From Estrella lausannensis (GTDB lineage Bacteria; Chlamydiota; Chlamydiia; Chlamydiales; Criblamydiaceae): a stretch of 64,000 nt of DNA. A program made the translations under genes and the position numbers. The stretch is taken from assembly GCF_900000175.1 (NCBI RefSeq), contig NZ_CWGJ01000025.1, positions 1-64,000 on the forward strand. Reading direction: 5' to 3'. The notes below the pieces were generated by a model. That model searched no databases and had not been told where the DNA came from. It saw nothing but the letters and a program-made list of their open reading frames with translations. Numbering within the stretch: position 1 is the first letter of the stretch; each line of letters begins with the position of its first letter. This document shows, piece by piece, positions 16,695 through 26,122 of this stretch.

Positions 16695-16994
16695 TTATGC
16701 GAGCTTGGCAGATGCCTGGGCTGTGAGGCGGGATTTTTTTCTTGAAGCTGCGTTCAGCTTCAGGATACCGCGCTTCGCTCCTTTATCCAGCATGGAGTAG
16801 CTTTCTTTCAGGGAAGCTGTGATAGCCTCTTTGTCTCCTTTCTCAACTGCTGCAGCAAATTGCTTCAAAGTTGTGCGGAGAGAAGACAAGAACGACTTGT
16901 TGATCAGCCTTCTTTTCTTGTTTTGGATATCGCGCTTTTGGGCCTGGGGGCGTCTCACGGGAGCTTTTTTATCCCCTGCTTTATCTTTAGCCAT
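16695..16994 (-). CDS. rpsT: 30S ribosomal protein S20
   Basis: This is a 99-residue, highly basic protein with the S20 pattern: QKRDIQNKKRRLINKSFLSSLRTTLKQFAAAVEKGD, then MLDKGAKRGILKLNAASRKKSRL. It binds 16S rRNA early in small-subunit assembly. In Chlamydia rpsT lies close to rpoD; here the two are 9 kb apart with other genes between. A run of ten G (16675-16684) stands just behind its stop. The 510 bases between this gene and the next hold no gene I can support, only a GC-rich possible hairpin near 17075-17115 and an AT-rich stretch. Confidence 0.95.
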   Translation of the reverse strand: MAKDKAGDKKAPVRRPQAQKRDIQNKKRRLINKSFLSSLRTTLKQFAAAVEKGDKEAITASLKESYSMLDKGAKRGILKLNAASRKKSRLTAQASAKLA

Positions 16995-17504
16995 TTTTCC
17001 TCTGTAGGTTGAAATTCATAACTTTATCAGTCAAAAACAGCTAAATTATAGGTTTTAAAAGATAATTCGTCAAGGAGAGGGAACTCGCCTGCGCTCTCCC
17101 TAGGCGGAGAGGAGTAAGAGACTGTCTCTAAGGCTCGGGCTTACGGATCAATTTATTTTAAATCAAAGTTATGATTTGGCAAGGGTTGACTAAATTGGAG
17201 GGTATAGGGAATAGAGGAGGTATTAAAATGTTCATCGTTTGAAAAACAATCCCCTCAGAAATTTGATCGATTTCTCTTTTTCTATGCTGTACATTTTCTA
17301 GGTTGTCCATTTTCCCAATTTTGTGGAAGGCCTCTTACAGCCTGTACTAAAACTGATGTATATATGGTTTGCTGCTGAATTGGCCGATTGCGACTGCTAA
17401 AAAATCGCTACGCTTAAATTTTTTTTAATTTGAAGGGTGTCAGGAGAAGAGCGTAGCCCTACCGCTTAGTTCTTCTCTACATACCTGGACTGTGAGGAGG
17501 GTCT

Positions 17505-20500
17505 ATGGCATTCAATGTGGAAAGAAGAACTGAGAAGCAGAAATACCTGGGAGATGGATTCTCGTCAAGGGAAGACAAAAAATTTCAAGAGGGGGACGAT
17601 CCGGAGATCCGGGTTTCGGATCTCGGTTCAGGCATTTTAAGTCCTTCTGCGGAAAGAGAGGAGAGAGTGGCTTCTCTTTCCGAAGAGAGGGTAGCCACCC
17701 TTGTAGTCGGCGGTCCGCAGCAAGAAGGCAAGCCCGTGGCTCCAAACGAAAGGAAAGCCAAGAGGCAGTCCTTTTCGCTAGATATCGAGAAGGTCAGAAG
17801 CGTTGCTTTTGCGAAGACCGGCACGGTAGCTCCCCTTAAAGAGTCGCCGAGTCAGGCCGGAAGCGACAAAGAGGAGAACCCAAGCCCCAAGTTGTACCCA
17901 CCTGTCAGAAAGACCTCTCTTGGAACGCCTCACTCCGCCTCTTCCGGCTCGCCGCGTACCCTGCCAAGACGGCGGGATAGTCCCAAAAGGACGGAAGCTG
18001 TGCAATCGAGGGCTCAGGCAGTTTTAATGCCCAAGGTGGGGGATCAATCCCTTTCGCGGCGCGACTCGCCGAAAGACAAAGAGTCTCCTCATTCCATCTC
18101 CGGTGACTCGCAGGAAGAGAGAAAAAAGCGCAGCCTCTCGTCAGAGGGCAGGCATAGGCGCAATGTGACTACTCTCCTGGTTTTGACTTCCAGCTCCGAC
18201 TCGGGGGCGGCCTTGGAAGAACACTCGCCGACAAGGAAAAAAGGATCCGTAGAGCCGGAATCCGCTCACGCCTCCTTTGGCGGGGCGCCGGAAGAGCCGA
18301 GAAAGCGCGCTGTTTCCGCTGAGCAAAAAGTTCCAAGGAACAGATCCGCCCTCACTCAGTTGATGACAAAGTCAGAACCGTCAGAGCCTGTTTCCTTAAG
18401 AGAGGTCGCCAAGAAAACCGGAAAGGTCAAAGAGGGTATGCCGGTTCTTGACTTGAATGCCGTTCGAGGCAGGTCTCTTGAGGAACTCAAGGCAGAAGGA
18501 GATGAACAGGAGGGAGAGAATAAGCAAGAGAAGTACTTTCATCGGGCGTTAAGCGTAGGCGAGTTTAAAAAAAGCGAGTTTCTTTACTCCTATCGCGAGC
18601 CGTCCAGCTCCGATTCCCAGTCAAAAGATTCCCACGAGGGTCCAGGCGAGGTCAAGAAGAGAAAGTACCTACCTTCCCACTTGAGGAGCAAAGAGGCTCC
18701 GCTTGACGACTTTGATGAAATTTCAGTTCTTGGGGGAAGAGGCGAATTCGATAAAAGAGCCAAAAATATTTTATTGAGCTGTCTGGAGAAAAGGAGAAGC
18801 AAGGGGGATTTGCCGGAGGTGTCGTTTAAATCGATGAACGAGCTTTTTAAGAGGATCTGCGCGCGCGAGAACAGTGTGTGGTTTATGCAAAACAAGGCCG
18901 AACTCTCCAATCCGCATCGCTTTTTGCTGACAGAGTCTCCACGGTCTGAGATGCTGGCCACTCTTTTTCAGAACAGCGGCGTGTTGCTCACTCCGATCCT
19001 GGAAAGACTGCATCTCATGAGAAGGGAGCTGCTCAATTACATTCGGTTTCAAAACAAGAGATCGCCCTGGACGACCGACGTGTACAGAATTTTGTGCAGT
19101 CTGACGGCGATTGAGCGCTTTCCGCAGGTTCGTTATGGAGTGGAAGAAGGGATTGTCCTGTCGAAGTTTTTAGACGTTGCGTGCGGGGTGTTGGAGGGGC
19201 GCTTCAAAAACAGCACTAAAATGTGCATAGGTTCCGCCTTTGGCGACAACAGGGAAGAGCAGATGAGAGTCATCGCCTTTTTAAAGGGGTGGAGCAATCC
19301 CACTCCGGAGAGTAAATCAGGGCTTGAAGGGGAAATCCGCGATTTTGACTGGCTGATGATGAACAAGGGGATGATACCCCATATCAAGCATGTGTGCTAT
19401 GAGACGCCCAGTGCCCCTTTCTCCATCAGCACCATTGAGGTGGGCGAAGTGCTTCGCTGCATGAAACAGTCGGATGAAACTCCCGTCTTGATGAATTGCA
19501 TGACGATCAATGGAGAGCTTTTCTTCGACTCCTCAAAAATTGCTTATAATGCATCTCCCGCAGAGATGTTCCGGGCGCTTTACCGCGAGGCGGAAAAGAA
19601 TCTCTTTGTACGAAGGGTATTAAGATCGCTCCTCTTTCATATTGTCTACTCATCGATAAAAACCGGCGAGACGGAGACGAAGAAAAAATTCTATAATAAC
19701 TTCAAAAAATATTTTTCTGGTGAAGAAGATGAAGCCTTTTTGGCGTTGGCTATGCTGTGGATGGATCAGAGCGATTTGGCCTCTAATCGGCTGACAACGT
19801 TTTTAAGAGCGAAAGGCCTCGTTGAGGAGGAGACGTTTTCGCACGACTTCTTCTGGAGATCCTTTGAAGGATTTTGGTGGGACCCGACCTATAAAGAGGC
19901 GCTTTCCTACATTTATCACCTCCTGGCTTTGTCTAGCTGGATTCATAAACAGGAGAGCCGGTTCATGAATCTGGAACTGCCCTTTGGAAGATCGAAAAAG
20001 ATATTTGCCTTATTAACAGAATTCTCTTCGATGAAGAGTTTTTACACGGAGCTTTTCACCGCTTTTGAAAAGGCGGGGGGCACTCAAAAGCCCGCTGAAG
20101 AGATTGCGCGTGATGTGGATGTCCTTTTGAAGATCGGAACGAAAAAAAACAGCGAAATAGCGGGCTTGCTAAAAGAGCATCCTCTTCCTTTCCTGAATGT
20201 CTTGCGCCTCACATCCAACAGCTGCTGGGGCTTTGCCGATCAGGTGATGAGATCGCTCTATCCCACCCTTTTCGCCGACCCCTACTTCGCCAAGTTGAAG
20301 CAGGGAATGGACTATCATGTCGAGATCAGGGAAGACGGTCACTATGAGGTGGCAATCCTGCGGAAGTATGGGATCTACAGGAGGCTTAGGCCTGATGTCG
20401 TCGCTATCGAGGGCCAAGAGGAACTCGCTGAAATCCCGTTCTACTGGAAGGTTTGTCCACACAAAAAGACGTGGAAGGGAGTGCTGAAAATTTTGAAAAG

Positions 20501-20681
20501 CTTCGCCATCCATAGCAAGACTCCTGCAATCGACCATAAAAACATTTTGTCGCAGCTGGTTAACTACAGCAAGAAAAACCAGACGGTGTTTGCGATCGAG
20601 AGCAATGTCAATGATGAAAAGCGCTTCTCCTATACTTTCGATGAGCCTTTCACACTTGAGGAGAGCGAAGGTTCATCGTAG
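17505..20681 (+). CDS. large protein with tandem Ser/Pro/Arg-rich repeats, candidate effector
   Basis: This is a 1058-residue protein of unknown family. Residues 1-400 are low-complexity, rich in Ser, Pro, Arg, Lys and Glu. They contain three similar units starting at residues about 143, 196 and 255, each opening H-S/A-x-S/F-G followed by basic, SP-rich text and a leucine stretch (TLLVLT, ALTQLM). Residues 410-1058 are globular and mostly helical, ending in a segment with strands (YHVEIREDGHYEVAILRKYGIYRR). No signal peptide or membrane segment is visible. A disordered repetitive N-terminus with a globular C-domain is common in chlamydial type III effectors, so secretion is a reasonable guess. 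It stands alone, followed by repeat B2. The ATG has GAGGAGGGTCT upstream. Confidence 0.7.
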   Translation: MAFNVERRTEKQKYLGDGFSSREDKKFQEGDDPEIRVSDLGSGILSPSAEREERVASLSEERVATLVVGGPQQEGKPVAPNERKAKRQSFSLDIEKVRSVAFAKTGTVAPLKESPSQAGSDKEENPSPKLYPPVRKTSLGTPHSASSGSPRTLPRRRDSPKRTEAVQSRAQAVLMPKVGDQSLSRRDSPKDKESPHSISGDSQEERKKRSLSSEGRHRRNVTTLLVLTSSSDSGAALEEHSPTRKKGSVEPESAHASFGGAPEEPRKRAVSAEQKVPRNRSALTQLMTKSEPSEPVSLREVAKKTGKVKEGMPVLDLNAVRGRSLEELKAEGDEQEGENKQEKYFHRALSVGEFKKSEFLYSYREPSSSDSQSKDSHEGPGEVKKRKYLPSHLRSKEAPLDDFDEISVLGGRGEFDKRAKNILLSCLEKRRSKGDLPEVSFKSMNELFKRICARENSVWFMQNKAELSNPHRFLLTESPRSEMLATLFQNSGVLLTPILERLHLMRRELLNYIRFQNKRSPWTTDVYRILCSLTAIERFPQVRYGVEEGIVLSKFLDVACGVLEGRFKNSTKMCIGSAFGDNREEQMRVIAFLKGWSNPTPESKSGLEGEIRDFDWLMMNKGMIPHIKHVCYETPSAPFSISTIEVGEVLRCMKQSDETPVLMNCMTINGELFFDSSKIAYNASPAEMFRALYREAEKNLFVRRVLRSLLFHIVYSSIKTGETETKKKFYNNFKKYFSGEEDEAFLALAMLWMDQSDLASNRLTTFLRAKGLVEEETFSHDFFWRSFEGFWWDPTYKEALSYIYHLLALSSWIHKQESRFMNLELPFGRSKKIFALLTEFSSMKSFYTELFTAFEKAGGTQKPAEEIARDVDVLLKIGTKKNSEIAGLLKEHPLPFLNVLRLTSNSCWGFADQVMRSLYPTLFADPYFAKLKQGMDYHVEIREDGHYEVAILRKYGIYRRLRPDVVAIEGQEELAEIPFYWKVCPHKKTWKGVLKILKSFAIHSKTPAIDHKNILSQLVNYSKKNQTVFAIESNVNDEKRFSYTFDEPFTLEESEGSS

Positions 20682-20702
20682 AGCCCGCTTTTCCTAACAA
20701 TT

Positions 20703-20752
20703 AGAGCCTGTCCGCAAGGAAATCATACGATTTCAGTTTTAGGACAGGCTCT
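20703..20752. repeat. family B palindromic repeat, full copy B2
   Basis: AGAGCCTGTCC (20703-20713) and GGACAGGCTCT (20742-20752) are perfect eleven-base inverted arms around a core containing AATCATACGATTTCAGTTTT. It follows the stop of the large repeat protein by 21 bases. It may act as a terminator, but no T tract follows. Confidence 0.85.
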
Positions 20753-20828
20753 TAGGAAAAATGGATTCTGAAGAAAGGAAAAAAGTCCTACAATCGATGG
20801 AATTATTAAATTTAACCAGCTTGGCGTT

Positions 20829-21662
20829 ATGGAATGGACGGTTGAAGAGGAGGATAATTTACTCTCCTCTCTTGGAAAAAAATACCCGGATAGCTCGAAG
20901 GCTACCTTAAGAAAAATGGTCGCCGAAGGCAGAGTGGTGGTGGGCAGAGCGGTGGCAACCTCTCCTCTTCATCCTCTGATGAGGGGACAGAAGGTGAAGG
21001 TTTTGGCTAAAAAGAGCTTTTTGGAAGGGGATGTCAAGCTGCTTTACAGCGATAAGGACATCGCCATCGTGGATAAGCCCTATGGCCTGCTTACGGTAGC
21101 CACCGATTTTCAGGCCGATAAAACTATGCACGCCCTGCTGAAGAGACATTTTCCCAAAGCGCGTGTCTTTCCCGTCCACCGGCTTGATCAAGACACCTCG
21201 GGTCTGCTCGTCTTTGCCCTGAACGAGGGAGCGAGAGATTTTTTGAAAGAGGAGTTTGAAAAGAGGCGTCCCAAGAGACGGTATCTGGCAGTCGTTGAAG
21301 GGCAGCCCGACCCATCCGAGGGCGAGTGGCGCTCGTATCTGCGGGAAGATGCCAACTATGTCGTCAAGAACACCAGCGATCAGACGGAGGGAAAGCTTGC
21401 GGTCACCCACTATAAGACAGTCAAAAGAGGAAGGACGTTTTCTCTTCTTGAGCTTAAGCTGGAGACGGGCAGGAAAAACCAGATCCGCGTCCATTGTCAG
21501 ATGGCAGGGGTGCCGGTTGTCGGCGACAAAAAATACGGCTCGACAAAAAACCCATTCCATCGTTTGATGCTGCATGCTTTTGAGCTGACTTTGAATCATC
21601 CCAAGACGGGGAAAAGCATGAAATTTGAATCCGCGGTACCCGAGGAATTCTATTCGATATGA
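20829..21662 (+). CDS. RluA-family RNA pseudouridine synthase
   Basis: The protein has 277 residues. An N-terminal S4-like segment (residues 10-60) is followed by IAIVDKPYGLLTV and the catalytic motif HRLDQDTSGLLVFAL, where the Asp attacks the uridine. Further on are KRRYLAVVEG, LKLETGRKNQIRVHCQMAGVPVVGDKKYG and LMLHAFELTLNHP, all typical of RluA/RluC/RluD. It isomerises uridines in rRNA or tRNA; the exact site cannot be told. Its stop overlaps the ATG of the following small membrane protein by four bases. Confidence 0.92.
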   Translation: MEWTVEEEDNLLSSLGKKYPDSSKATLRKMVAEGRVVVGRAVATSPLHPLMRGQKVKVLAKKSFLEGDVKLLYSDKDIAIVDKPYGLLTVATDFQADKTMHALLKRHFPKARVFPVHRLDQDTSGLLVFALNEGARDFLKEEFEKRRPKRRYLAVVEGQPDPSEGEWRSYLREDANYVVKNTSDQTEGKLAVTHYKTVKRGRTFSLLELKLETGRKNQIRVHCQMAGVPVVGDKKYGSTKNPFHRLMLHAFELTLNHPKTGKSMKFESAVPEEFYSI

Positions 21663-22102
21663 AGGTAATGGTAAGGCACGGGGCCACAGCTTTGCTGGTC
21701 ATCTTCTTCCTTATTTCCCTCTACTATGCCGGAAAAGCATATACCGGCCTCTCCACCTTTTTTTTAGCCAAAGAGGAGGCGATAGCGGACAGGGTGGACT
21801 GGAAGGTATGGGAAGGTTCTTGGGGCCGCTATTACCTTGAAGGCAGTTATCGATTCAAAGCCGATTCCAAAGAGTTTTCCGGTCAGACCGTTTTGAGAGA
21901 GCCGGTGTTCTTAAATAAACAGTCCGCCGAGGTGTGGATCGAGAAGCTTCGCAAAATCCCGCAGGCAGTTTTTTACGACCGGTCCAGTCCGGACCGATCG
22001 ACTCTACAGCGAAAAATCCCCATGAAGGAGATTTTCTCGGCCTCCCTGCTCTTAATTGCCATAGCTTATCTTGTCTTGCTGAGGAAAAAGGCGGTTGCTT
22101 GA
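21659..22102 (+). CDS. small two-helix membrane protein, DUF3592-like
   Basis: The protein has 147 residues with a transmembrane helix at 9-31 and a second at about 124-142, then a basic end (LRKKAVA). The part between is predicted on the outer side and contains the segment WGRYYLEGSYRFKADSKEFSGQTVL, followed by AVFYDRSSPDRSTL. This order matches DUF3592 membrane proteins. The start overlaps the pseudouridine synthase stop, so they are one transcript, probably for expression rather than shared function. Role unknown. Confidence 0.68.
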   Translation: MKVMVRHGATALLVIFFLISLYYAGKAYTGLSTFFLAKEEAIADRVDWKVWEGSWGRYYLEGSYRFKADSKEFSGQTVLREPVFLNKQSAEVWIEKLRKIPQAVFYDRSSPDRSTLQRKIPMKEIFSASLLLIAIAYLVLLRKKAVA

Positions 22103-22138
22103 TTCCACACTTTTTTTTAAGGTGTTCCGTAGCGACTG

Positions 22139-22190
22139 TCCTATACTGAAAGTGTTTCAAAATCTCCGGTTTTGAGATGTTTTCTGTGTA
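22139..22190. repeat. family A palindrome, short copy A3
   Basis: The sequence reads TATACTGAAAGTGTTTCAAA, a four-base centre, then the inverted counterpart GTTTTGAGATGTTTTCTG. This is a diverged short form of the family A palindrome. It lies just before the mutarotase-like gene. Confidence 0.55.
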
Positions 22191-22222
22191 AAGCTCAAAT
22201 TTCAACGCACCAGGATCAGCAA

Positions 22223-23098
22223 ATGGAAGATGTCATCATCGAGGAATCGAGAGAGAAAGGAAAATATCAGGCCCGCTTTGCGCCCTCCCAGGGCATGAAT
22301 TTGAAGAGCCTGATCTTCGATGGAGTCGAAGTCATCGATCAGTCCACCCAACATCTTTTTGAGGAGCGCTTTGCCGGCCTTGGGGCTATGATAGGCCCTC
22401 ATTTCCATCGCAGAAAAACCGAATCACTTCCTAAAAATCTCGACCTCGCGCTCTTCCCTCATGTGAAAAGAGGCGCCATCCCGGAGGGCACCGATCCTTT
22501 CTCCCACGGTGTTGGAAGGTATGCCGCCTGGACGAGCACAAACGATGCCAGGTCCATCGATGCCACCTTGAAAGGGGGAGATACCCTAAATGGTGTCAAA
22601 TTGAGCGATATCGAGGGCCAGGATTTCCTCATGCGCTATAAGGCGGCTTGGGTCAGCGGCGGTCTTGAGCTAGAGATGGCGTCCGTAAGCCAGGCCGATT
22701 CGGTCATGGGAATTCACTTTTACTACCATGTCCCAGGTAATAAGGGAGAGGTGATCAGCCGCGTGGCCGGTAACTATATCGTGGACGGGGAGGTCAAGCC
22801 CATACCCGCTTTGATCGGGTACGAAGAAAGCTCCGGCCGGCTTTCGTTTTCGCTAAGCCAAGAGGCCGATTACACTTTTCGCCCTTTTCCTAACCTGCTT
22901 AAAGGGGAAATCGCTCTGAAATTGGATGGTTACACCCTGCTCACAACCTACGAGAGCTCCTCCTCGGAAAACAGCTGGCAGCTGTGGCGCTCGAAAAACT
23001 CCTCTTTTGTCTGTATCGAGCCGGTGTCCGCAGCCGATCCCAGACATCCGAACTTAACCGTCAGCTCCATCAAGATAAGGCTGGAACTCGTCCGCTGA
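22223..23098 (+). CDS. aldose 1-epimerase (galactose mutarotase)-like protein
   Basis: The protein has 291 residues. The fold is suggested by the N-terminal strand text ARFAPSQGMNLKSLIFDGVEVID, then GLGAMIGPHFHRR, PFSHGVGRYAAW and later strands HFYYHVPGNKGEV, in the order of the galactose-mutarotase superfamily. The catalytic His/Glu of classical enzymes cannot be placed with certainty, so it may be an enzyme on another sugar or a binding protein. The ATG at 22223 has AGGA nine bases upstream; the longer frame includes part of repeat A3. Confidence 0.6.
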   Translation: MEDVIIEESREKGKYQARFAPSQGMNLKSLIFDGVEVIDQSTQHLFEERFAGLGAMIGPHFHRRKTESLPKNLDLALFPHVKRGAIPEGTDPFSHGVGRYAAWTSTNDARSIDATLKGGDTLNGVKLSDIEGQDFLMRYKAAWVSGGLELEMASVSQADSVMGIHFYYHVPGNKGEVISRVAGNYIVDGEVKPIPALIGYEESSGRLSFSLSQEADYTFRPFPNLLKGEIALKLDGYTLLTTYESSSSENSWQLWRSKNSSFVCIEPVSAADPRHPNLTVSSIKIRLELVR

Positions 23099-23130
23099 AA
23101 GGGTTTAAAAACAGTGCTTGATGACGAAAA

Positions 23131-23271
23131 CGCGTCAAAATTTGGTATGGAGGCTGTGAGACGGCCTAGGGGGGTGAAAGATGCAAATCACATATGGGTG
23201 AGTTGCAATTTTTCAATCTGGGGAAGCTTTCTCTTTGCCAAAAACCAGATTTTGAGACGCTTGCGGCATCG
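23131..23271. repeat. family A dispersed repeat, copy A4
   Basis: The 140-base sequence aligns with A2: AATTTGGTATGGAGGC at the left, then GGGGAAGCTTTCTCTTTGCC, then ATTTTGAGACGCTTGCGGC. The whole gap 23099-23661 contains no supportable gene. A related fragment (GCTTGTGGACGGTTTCTCGG) stands at 23402-23421 and resembles 35717-35740. Confidence 0.7.
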
Positions 23272-23661
23272 TGAAGGGACGCACTCTCAATCATTGATTT
23301 TCAAGGTCTTTTGTTTTAATAGCCGGTAAGTTTGCAATGCGTTTCGAGATAAATGGAGATTTAGTATATTAATGAAATTATCCTGAAAGGAATTTGAAAT
23401 TTGGCTTGTGGACGGTTTCTCGGCCAAAATCCTCAATTTTCAATTCGTTTCAGAATCCATATCACTTTGTAACCTGGAGCTTAGCATTTCACTGTATAAG
23501 AACATCTTATGCTCTATTTCCCGCCCTTGGTTAAGAGGCAGGGAATCGTGCAAATCGACTAAGATCGGATCTGTTCAAGCCAAATTGTTTGCCGGCTTAT
23601 AAGACCTTTTGATCGAGTTCTTAGTACAGTCAAAGTAAAGTTCTGAAAGCGCGGCTTTGCT

Positions 23662-24870
23662 ATGAGTAAAGGTGGAAGCGGTTTAAGGCCACTTCTCTTA
23701 ACGGTTTTATTCTACACCCTTCCCCTGTCGCTCATCATCGGCGCTGCCGGCTACTTCGGCATATCCCTATATTCCTCAAAATTTCTGTCGATGGGCCTCT
23801 TTGTGATCTCCATGGGATCGATTGCCATCTATATGGAGCTTCGCCAAAAAGTGAGTTCGGAGCTGCCGCAAGAGGAGCTGCCACCTGTTGCTGAGGAGCC
23901 TTTGGTTCTTGATTTTCTTCCAGCGGAAGGGAAGGAGAGTGAAGAGGCTGCTAACACCGCTTTTCTCCAGTTGGAAAAAGAGTTGCGGGAGGAGATTGCA
24001 TTCCGCAACGAAGAGATCCAGCGCCTCAATCAGGAACGGGAGAGAGAGAGGGTTGAGAAGGAGCTAAAGGAAGAGGAGCTCGATAGCGCTCAAAGGCTTT
24101 TTGAAGAGAAACTAGAAGAAGAAAAGCTTAGAAACATCGGGCTTCAGGAGACTGTTTCCGATCTGAAGTCGCGCCTTGAGTTCAAGCAGGAAGAGATCGA
24201 CAAGCTGGGTGGAAAAATCCGCGACCTCACCTACGAGATCAAGACCCTTTTGCAGATCGCCGATATGAGCATCATCTCCGAAGTGAGGGATAAAAATGAG
24301 AAAGAGGAAGATCTATTCCGTAACATCTCCCTTTCTTCGCCGCCCCTGAGCAAGAGTGACAAGGTAGAAAAGCTGCCGCAAGATTCTTATCTTGCCCCCG
24401 AGAGCGTAAAAAATTTGGAAGATGCCAAAAAGCAGCTGCGCAGATGTCTGGATATCGCGCAAAAAATTACCGGTTCCCACTACATCAGAGGACAGGCGGC
24501 AAGATTCCGGGATATGGCCGACCACTACGCCCTCGACTTAAGACGTCTTTGTGACAGTTTACGTAGTGAAAACGGCGCCGCGGTGATCGTCTATTCGCCC
24601 CGGGAAAACCGGCTTCTTTTCATTAACAACCACGTAAAAACAATTCTGGGCTACAGCCCTGAAAAATTTGTCCAGGATTTCGAATCGATCGTGCAAGAAG
24701 GGATGGGAGACTGGAAAAAAGTGGTGGGTCAGCTGTCGACTTTGCATGAGGCGAAAACCAGCCTGGTCATGAAAAATAAAAACAACGAAGACGTTGTCGT
24801 GCAGTGCCTGCTCGGGATGATTCCGACCGGTGTTTTCAAAAGCCATGTTATGGGCGTTCTGTATCATTGA
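23662..24870 (+). CDS. membrane-anchored coiled-coil protein with C-terminal PAS domain
   Basis: The protein has 402 residues. Two hydrophobic helices lie at about 10-30 and 37-57. A long charged coiled coil follows (about 100-200, rich in Glu, Lys, Leu). Residues about 300-402 read as a PAS domain (GAAVIVYSPRENRLLFINNHVKTILGYSPEKF ... VVQCLLGMIPTG). There is no kinase, cyclase or output domain after it, so it may relay a signal by protein contact. It lies upstream of rpoD with one gene between, and a hypothetical gene also stands between rpsT and rpoD in Chlamydia (CT616), possibly its counterpart. It converges with and overlaps the next gene by 23 bases. Confidence 0.7.
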   Translation: MSKGGSGLRPLLLTVLFYTLPLSLIIGAAGYFGISLYSSKFLSMGLFVISMGSIAIYMELRQKVSSELPQEELPPVAEEPLVLDFLPAEGKESEEAANTAFLQLEKELREEIAFRNEEIQRLNQERERERVEKELKEEELDSAQRLFEEKLEEEKLRNIGLQETVSDLKSRLEFKQEEIDKLGGKIRDLTYEIKTLLQIADMSIISEVRDKNEKEEDLFRNISLSSPPLSKSDKVEKLPQDSYLAPESVKNLEDAKKQLRRCLDIAQKITGSHYIRGQAARFRDMADHYALDLRRLCDSLRSENGAAVIVYSPRENRLLFINNHVKTILGYSPEKFVQDFESIVQEGMGDWKKVVGQLSTLHEAKTSLVMKNKNNEDVVVQCLLGMIPTGVFKSHVMGVLYH

Positions 24871-25705
24871 TCTCTTTGCCGGTTGTGCACGAGAGCAGAA
24901 GCTCATCAAAATAGATTTTCAAAATAAAGAAGCCCTTTCTTAAAAGGTCTCTCCACTCAAAACTTCTTTTGGCACCCATCCATCGCGCCTCTTCAAAAAG
25001 AATCTTGGCGGTTGTTGCCTGATCTAGTCCGCGCTCTTGCAGCAAATCAAGAAGGTCGCCCCTGAAATGAAGAGGCCGCTCGTTTCTGAAGCTGCCTCGT
25101 CGACTTTTAAGAATGGGCGTCGTGATATCTACCGGGTAGTGAATGCCTCGCTCTCTGCGCATCCCTCCTTCAAGGGGAGCGAACAGATCGAAGATTTCCC
25201 CTTCGCCCTTGCCGTTCATCGAAGAAAAATAGTGTGCCTTGTTAGCGATCGCTCGCTCGAGCGAGGACGCTTTGCCTTTGAGAAAGGTCATGGTATGCAA
25301 AACCCAGACGATATCGATATTCATGCGTCGATAGTCGGCAATTCGCAAGAGCGCCTCTTCTGCTGTCATCGGCGAGCACTGGATCTCAAAACCGAGGTTC
25401 ATTTCTGGGACAAAGACATCATTGATGCGGTTGATTGCGGGAAAGCGGTGTTCTAAATTTGCTTTAACGCCCTGGTTTTCAAAACTATGTTTGATGTGCA
25501 GCTGAAGCGCCAGATGCTCGGGACTCTTCAACGCCTGCCTGCAGCTGTCCGGGGGATCTAAGTGAAAGAAGTGGGGCCGCCGCTCGGATCCCAGGCGCAG
25601 CCTGACGACCGCCGCGCATTCAGGACAGAAGTAGTCTTCCCCGCGTTTGGCGTCTGGGGCAAGAAGAGTGTTTCCCGCCGCATCTTTTGCTGTCAGGTTT
25701 GCCAT
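24848..25705 (-). CDS. CoiA-like competence protein
   Basis: The protein has 285 residues from the ATG at 25705. It has the order of CoiA family proteins: YFCPECAAVVRLRLGSERRPHFFHL (a small Cys/His segment), EHLALQLHIKHSF, then the nuclease-like core INDVFVPEMNLGFEIQCSPMTAEEALLRIADYRR with the D...E-x-Q pattern. CoiA proteins are needed for DNA uptake competence in Gram-positives and occur in other phyla. The start is uncertain, since no good ribosome binding site precedes 25705 and the frame is open to 25861. Whether this organism is competent is unknown. Confidence 0.72.
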   Translation of the reverse strand: MANLTAKDAAGNTLLAPDAKRGEDYFCPECAAVVRLRLGSERRPHFFHLDPPDSCRQALKSPEHLALQLHIKHSFENQGVKANLEHRFPAINRINDVFVPEMNLGFEIQCSPMTAEEALLRIADYRRMNIDIVWVLHTMTFLKGKASSLERAIANKAHYFSSMNGKGEGEIFDLFAPLEGGMRRERGIHYPVDITTPILKSRRGSFRNERPLHFRGDLLDLLQERGLDQATTAKILFEEARWMGAKRSFEWRDLLRKGFFILKIYFDELLLSCTTGKEINDTERP

Positions 25706-26122
25706 GAATTGATGCCAGTAAAGTTTTTGTTCCCTTCGCGACTTAAAATTTGAAGCGCTAGACTTTGAATCCCGATAACGGCGAAGGTGGCTCAAAATTT
25801 GGCATACTCCGCAATTGTAGTCTATTATAAGGAAACGGCAAGCCGTTTCATGACCAGGCACCGGTCAAGATTTTCCTTGTTAAAAAAACCGTTGCTAATT
25901 TAAAAAAACATTGTACTGTATTGTCAACTTTTCTATTCTTAAGCAAAATATCCAGGTTATGGATGCGCTTGACAAAAAGCCTTTCACTGAAGCACACTTT
26001 CCGTGCTGCTTTAACTTTTTATATTTTAAAGGCTTCTTTTTACCGAAGACTGGGTTTTGCCCAACATCTCATGTTTGATTCCACTCTGAAAAAGGGCTTC
26101 CAAGAGGAACGCGAAGGACATT

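Noticed and set aside
17007-17504. A hidden small gene or RNA between rpsT and the repeat protein
   Set aside because: I found short GC-rich inverted text and AT-rich stretches but no frame with a start signal and no known RNA fold.
23408-23602. 64-residue open frame in the gap before the PAS gene
   Set aside because: No ribosome binding site, no recognisable protein features, and it starts in repeat-like sequence. Probably chance.
25960-26010. Promoter with TTGACA at 25969 for rpoD
   Set aside because: At 16 to 18 bases downstream there is no acceptable -10 hexamer; the match may be chance.
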